A DNA stretch of 64,000 bases from Lichtheimia corymbifera B2541. Its lineage: Eukaryota; Mucoromycota; Mucoromycetes; Mucorales; Lichtheimiaceae. The DNA lies in NCBI GenBank assembly GCA_000697475.1, contig JNEU01000784.1:62001-126000 (forward strand), read 5' to 3'. The position numbers were made by a program, and so were the translations under genes. Positions 59,233 to 64,000 of this stretch are shown here, one piece after another (position 1 is the stretch's first letter; each line of letters begins with the position of its first letter). The notes below the pieces were generated by a model that did not search any database, was not told the DNA's origin, and saw nothing but the letters and a program-made list of their open reading frames with translations.

Positions 59233-60813
59233 TTGAAACACTTTGGCATTTTTGCCGCCCTTGGTCTTGTTGCAGTGGGCGTAGCTGCACAAGCAGGTGA
59301 ACAAACAGTACTCAAAGTCTGTGAACACCACCAAGAAAACCGTCGTCTCATTCAACTAAGGTGTAGATTTTCTACAACAATGGGTATTGACCATTGCTCT
59401 TTATTGCTCGCTGCAGTATTCACGCCTCTATTGATGACCTTTACGCCACGTTGTTTGTTGTTTTCTCATTTTATTTACATGTCCTGAAAAGTGAAAACGA
59501 CCCTGACGTTTGGCTTACCGAAGATGAGATTCTCACGCTAGTGCAGCATGACATGCGTTTCATTGATGTCACTGACCATCCCCCTACTGTGGGCGCTAAC
59601 CAACTTATTGTTACTGACAGTAAGTATATTAGATATTTGATTCATTTGAATAGAGAAGGATTCACATCATGAACAATTTCACTAGAGATACCTGATGAGA
59701 CATCTTATGGCGAAGAAGTGCAACGATTCATCGATGACTTGGATACCACAAATATGGAGGAAGTATTGAAAAGATTTACGCTTTTCCATACTCGCTATTA
59801 CAAATCGCCCTGGGGTAGGGAGGCATCTACGTGGTTGTTCGGTAAAGTCTAAGAAGTCGCCAGACTTGCAAATGATCGCGTTACTGTGGAGCAATTCGAA
59901 CACCCGGTAGTAGACGATGCAGTGTCAATTCATTTCAGTATACCTAACATATGCTTCGTAGTGGGGTCAACACTCCATTATTGCTCGATTCAAGGGCACC
60001 AACCCTGATCTTGATAATGAAGTGGTCATTCTCGGCGCGCAACTCGACTCCGTCAATCAGTGGATGCCCCCAACGGGTCACTCTCCTGGTGCTGATGTAT
60101 GTAGTAATAATACATGTAACTCTTTTTTCTCATTTGACTTATCTTTGGATTATTCTAGGATGATGGTAGTGGTACCGTTACTATTTTAGAAGCATTCCGG
60201 AGCCTTGTTTTCAATGGCTTTGAACCCGAACGTCCCGTTGAGTTCCACTGGTACAGCGCTGAGAAGCGAGGTTGTTGGGAAGTCAGGCGGTGGCCAAGGC
60301 GTATAAGGAAGCTGGCAAGAAGGTTGTTGCTATGTTGCAGAATCACATGACTGGTTACATCGGTGATCAAGGCGAGGTCATAGGCATTGTCACGGATTAT
60401 ATCGACGGAAAGGTATATAATTTTGATGATGATGATAACCTGCTGTGTATACGGAATACCCACTTTGAACTCATTCATAGGTGACAAAGTTCATCGCTAC
60501 ATTGGTCGATGCCTATGCCAGTATTTCTTACGTCCTTACTGAATGTGGTTATGCATGCAGCGGTAAGAGATCGATATTTATTTTATGCCTAGGCAATCGA
60601 CTTAATTTTTCTATGCCAACAATGTCAGATCATGCTTCGTGGGGCGAGTACGGTTACCCATCCGCGTTTATAATGGAAAGTAAAGTTGATGCCTCAAACC
60701 GTGATGTCCGTACCAAGTCTGATACCATTGACAAGCTTTCGTTTGACCACATGAAGGAGCTCGCCAAGGTGGATATCGGATTTGCTGTCGAATTGTCTCA
60801 TCAACGCGAATAA
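59233..60813 (+). pseudogene. M28 aminopeptidase, disabled copy
   Basis: Colinear with the intact copy that follows. Lesions read directly: the start codon is TTG at 59233 where the sister has ATG; TAA at 59850-59852 replaces an AAA Lys codon; a 1-nt deletion near 60265 in the region of the catalytic Glu pair (sister has WYSAEEGG) shifts the frame; the metal-binding His of the HxDS motif is Gln (GAQLDSVN, CAA at 60040); and the late His of HTxSDT is Arg (RTKSDT, about 60709). Splice sites are mostly kept. Several independent hits, including two zinc ligands, mean that it cannot make an active peptidase. Confidence 0.85.
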
Positions 60814-61184
60814 ATACTGCAATGCAACATATTGCACATCATGAATTAACTGCATCCAAGTATGACTAGTACATTAATCTACCTCATTCGCTATTTAAAT
60901 GGACATGGATGGCTTTGGGTGATGGTAAATTGACAATCTACTATGCCCTCTCTTACATATCGGAATGGGCACCACAATCGCATCAATAAAGGCATGTTAT
61001 ATTATACACTCAAATCCTCCAGATTGCTATAAATAAATATCCCATCATCGACTTTATGATAAGAATCGCATGTTGTAGTACACTGATGCCTGATTTGGTT
61101 CGGATGGTTTCCGCGTCAGCGGCATAGTTTTGGAAGCTATCTCTGCGCTTGTATCTTTCTTCTTCTTTACTCTGTTCTGCACAC

Positions 61185-62770
61185 ATGAAACACTTTAGCA
61201 TTTTTGCTGCCCTTGGTCTCGCTGCAGTGGGCGTAGCTGCACAAGCAGGTGAACAAGCCGTACTCAAAACTAGTGAACACCACCAACAAGACCGTCGTCT
61301 CATTCAACTAAGGTATGGAATTCCCCCACAATAATGTCGCATTGAGTGTTGGTCATTGCTCTTTATTGCATGTTGCAGTATTGCCATCTCTATTGACGAC
61401 CTTTTGCGCCACCTTGGTCTTGTCTCCTTCTTATTTACACGTCCTTATATAAAGTGAAAACGACCCTGGCACTTGGCTTACCGAATATGAGATTCTCACG
61501 CTGGTGCAGCAACGCACACGTTTCATGGATGTCACTGACCATCCCCCTTCCGTGGGTGTTGAACAACTTATCATTGCTGATAGTAAGTGTATTGCATATG
61601 GGGTTCAATTGGATGGAGAAGAATTCACCATACATGATTTTACTAGAGGTCCCTGCCGAGACATCGTACCATGAAGAAGTGCAACGATTCATCGATGACT
61701 TGGATACCTCAAACATGGAAGAAAACTTGGAAACCTTTACGTCCTTCCACAATCGCTATTACAAGTCGTCCTGGGGTGCACGATCATGTGCCTGGTTGCT
61801 GGATAGAATCAAACAAATCGCCGAACCTGCAAATGATCGCGTTACTGTGGAGCCATTCCATCACAAGGTATTGGATGATGCATGGTCAAATTACATTCCT
61901 TTTACTTAACGTATGCTTTATAGTGGGATCAATTCTCCATTATTGCTCGATTCAATGGCACCAACCCTGATCTTGACAATGAAGTGGTCATTGTTAGCGC
62001 ACACCAAGACTCCGTCAACATGTGGCTTCCCGATTTTGGACGTTCCCCTGGTGCTGATGTATGTAGTAGTAATACCATGCAACTCTTCCCTCGTTTCACT
62101 CATCATTGGATTATTCTAGGATGATGGCAGTGGTACCGTTACTATTTTAGAAGCATTCCGCAGTCTCGTTGACAATGGCTTTGAACCCGAGCGTTCTGTT
62201 GAATTCCACTGGTACAGCGCTGAAGAGGGCGGATTGTTGGGAAGCCAGGATGTGGCCAAGGCATATAACGACGCTGGCAAGGAGATTGTTGCTATGGTGC
62301 AAAATGACATGACTGGTTACGTCGGTGCTAATGGCGAGGTCTTTGGTATTGCCACCGATTATGTCCACAAGAAGGTATATATACATCCATCCACAAGCTG
62401 CTGTGTGTACAAAATACCCACTTTGCACGCTTTTGTAGGTGACAGACTTCATCAAGAAATTGGTTGAATCCTATGCTGAGATTCCTTACGTCGAAACTGA
62501 ATGTGGTTATGCATGCAGCGGTAAGAAGAATCGATATTTAATTTATGCCTTGGCTATCGACTTACTCTTATGCCAACAATCTCAGATCATGCTTCGTGGC
62601 GCAAGTTCGGTTATCCTTCATCGTTTGTAATGGAAAGTGCATTCGATGACTCGAACCATTATATTCATACCTGGAGTGATACCATTGACAAGCTTTCGTT
62701 TGACCACATGAAGGAGTTCGCCAAGGTGGATATCGGATTTGCTGTAGAATTGTCTCATCAACGCAAATAA
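61185..62770 (+). CDS. Secreted M28 metallo-aminopeptidase (leucine aminopeptidase-like)
   Basis: Seven exons (61185-61312, 61455-61582, 61647-61867, 61924-62058, 62120-62374, 62439-62520, 62586-62770) give exactly 377 residues. Signal peptide [20 protein letters not shown], then a propeptide-like region. The catalytic domain shows all five zinc ligands and acid/base residues of the M28E subfamily: VSAHQDSVN (His, Asp), GADDDGSGTV (bridging Asp), [12 protein letters not shown] (Glu base and Glu ligand), IATDYV (Asp) and [10 protein letters not shown] (His). CGYACSDHASW supplies the conserved Cys pair. It ends VELSHQRK. Family members clip N-terminal residues from peptides outside the cell. 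The disabled sister gene lies 1.95 kb upstream. Confidence 0.9.
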
Positions 62771-63165
62771 ACACGGCAATACAACATATTGCCCATAATG
62801 GATTACTGGATCCACATATGACCAGCACATTAGTCTGTCCTACTCGCCATCTACATTAACATGGATGATCTTGGGGGATGTAAATAGACAATCGGGTTGG
62901 GGAGTATCACAAACGCATTCAATAAAGGCATGTCGTTATATGATTTACACGTGGAGCGACCTTTAGTTGTACACAAATCATCCAAGTTTCTTTGCACCAT
63001 GGCTTACAATTGCCCCATCACATTGCTACATAACACCTTTTTCATATTTACCATATCCCATCCACACACTAGTGCCAATTGGCCGAAACGAATGCGTATG
63101 CAAAAGTGTAAATTTCAATAATCGTCTAGTTGATGCAAGCAATGGGCGATCGTGATGATGATGGA
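62771..63165. other. Convergent spacer
   Basis: Contains the peptidase 3' flank with AATAAA at about 62925-62931 and the 3' flank of OPI10. No gene seen. Confidence 0.5.
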
Positions 63166-63979
63166 TTATGCGCTTTTATCGGAGGACAAATAATTTGGGT
63201 CGTTACTTAGTTTCCGGCTAAGATTATCGTACCATGTTTGGAATGCCTTGACAGGTAAATAACCGTTGTCAGTGAGATTACCCAACGGGATTGCATTAAG
63301 GGGGAGATTAGGCTGAACAAATGAATTGACGTAATTGTACAAGTTTTCAAGAATCTTGGCGGCAAGATAACCAGCCTGGCTCATGTTGACAGGCGGTTTG
63401 ACGATTGCCATGGAATCGGAGCCCGTGTCCATGGCCATGTCACCTTTTAGTGCTTCAACTTGTTGCTGTACTGCGGGGATAGGATCAATCGAGATGCCGA
63501 GTGTGGCAGTTGTCGATGGCATGGGTATCGTATTATTATTCTTGTTGTTGCTTTGTCGAAGTCGGAAGATGGCACTTGGCTTTTCATTATATAAGCTATA
63601 AGGGGATAATAAAATCAGATATGCATAATTATTCTCGTCCCGCCTTGTTTCTACACTTTTCTAGCACTCTCTTCAACATAAACCATCCTCTTGTATACTT
63701 ACGCTCCTAATAATTGCCATTCCTTGTTTGGCCATAAAAGATGCACCGTTGCACCGTATCCTTGTTCAAATGGAATGGTGCCAAGTAAAAATACGACAAT
63801 GTGGTTGATTGACTGGGCATCCGACAACTCAAAGACGTATTTATTTGCATCCACTTGCTGTAGGTTTGTTTGTACCTAGGAAAGCCGTGAAGATTTGACG
63901 TTAATAGACGTGGTATAGCTGTTTTGAATATTGGCGTGTGATATCGTACCAGCCTTCCTGCAACTATGCAGCCGAACAT
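63166..63979 (-). CDS. OPI10: Hikeshi / OPI10 family protein
   Basis: Small protein that in animals carries Hsp70 into the nucleus during heat stress; the yeast member Opi10 is linked to inositol regulation. Three exons: MFGCIVAGRL (63979-63950), VQTNLQQVDANKYVFELSDA to PNKEWQLLGA (about 63875-63706), and a last exon with NEKPSAIFRLRQ, an Asn run, TATLGISIDPI, a Gln/Asp-rich linker and the C-terminal domain ILENLYNYVNSFVQ ... FQTWYDNLSRKLSNDP. Family landmarks INHIVVFLLGTIPF and YGATVHLLWP are present. Complete inside the window; the start is only 21 nt from the right edge. Confidence 0.92.
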
Positions 63980-64000
63980 GTTTGAAGAAAATGAGAGAAA

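Larger units (their letters stand above)
59110..62950 (+). repeat. Direct tandem duplication, ~1.95 kb unit
   Basis: Unit 1 is about 59110-61030 and unit 2 about 61060-62950. Promoter, all exons, introns and 3' flank correspond (start region offset 1952 nt; AATAAAGGCATG at about 60986 and 62926). Coding blocks remain strikingly alike and the introns are diverged in sequence but kept in position, so the duplication is not recent. Confidence 0.8.

Noticed and set aside
60265..60813. Second half of the dead M28 copy as an independent small gene
   Set aside because: It is the frame-shifted continuation of the same gene, aligned block by block with the intact sister.

Overview
This is a 64 kb stretch of fungal nuclear DNA. 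Genes carry many short introns (about 40-110 nt, GT-AG with one probable GC-AG), TATA boxes are recognisable, and intergenic spacers are a few hundred bases to 1.6 kb. The gene set (GPI-type chitin deacetylase, Adp1-type ABC transporter with EGF-like modules, fungal Mip1 DNA polymerase, stand-alone UDP-glucose epimerase without the yeast mutarotase domain, a NELF-A-like protein, a class IIa-like histone deacetylase) fits an early-diverging fungus, most likely Mucoromycota (Mucorales-type); this is inference from protein resemblance only.

Layout. 0-19 kb: a FetB/ALS3-type membrane protein cut by the left edge; a chromo-barrel histone deacetylase divergent from an ADP1-like transporter; a secreted chitin deacetylase; Pol I subunit Rpa43; a NELF-A-like protein; and a Kti13/Ats1-like RCC1 protein converging, 15 nt apart, on a SAPS (Sit4/PP6-associated) protein. 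22-27 kb: Ste14 methyltransferase, a TMEM41/Tvp38-type VTT protein, an F-box/LRR protein. 27-32 kb: a gene-poor island of diverged tandem repeats and three back-to-back palindromes. 32-40.5 kb: a LysM protein, GALE, mitochondrial DNA polymerase, a MIR-domain protein. 41.5-43.7 kb: a decayed gene encoding four successive HNH/NUMOD-like units followed by a zinc-ribbon remnant. 43.8-59 kb: glutaryl-CoA dehydrogenase, ATP synthase subunit h (Atp14), an NCS2 purine permease, a lifeguard/BI-1 protein, a double HMG-box protein and a BRO1/ALIX protein. 59-64 kb: a direct ~1.95 kb duplication of a secreted M28 aminopeptidase gene, first copy dead and second intact, then Hikeshi/OPI10.

Most genes are housekeeping and not functionally clustered. 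The one pairing with a plausible shared pathway is Kti13-like plus SAPS (Elongator/Sit4 axis in yeast). The strongest unusual items are the four-unit HNH pseudogene, the palindrome/tandem-repeat island, a NELF-A-like protein in a fungus, the chromo-barrel HDAC with a 9-nt microexon in its active-site motif, and the live/dead M28 pair. Exon boundaries were worked out by eye from reading frame, splice signals and family motifs; no alignment or transcript data were available.
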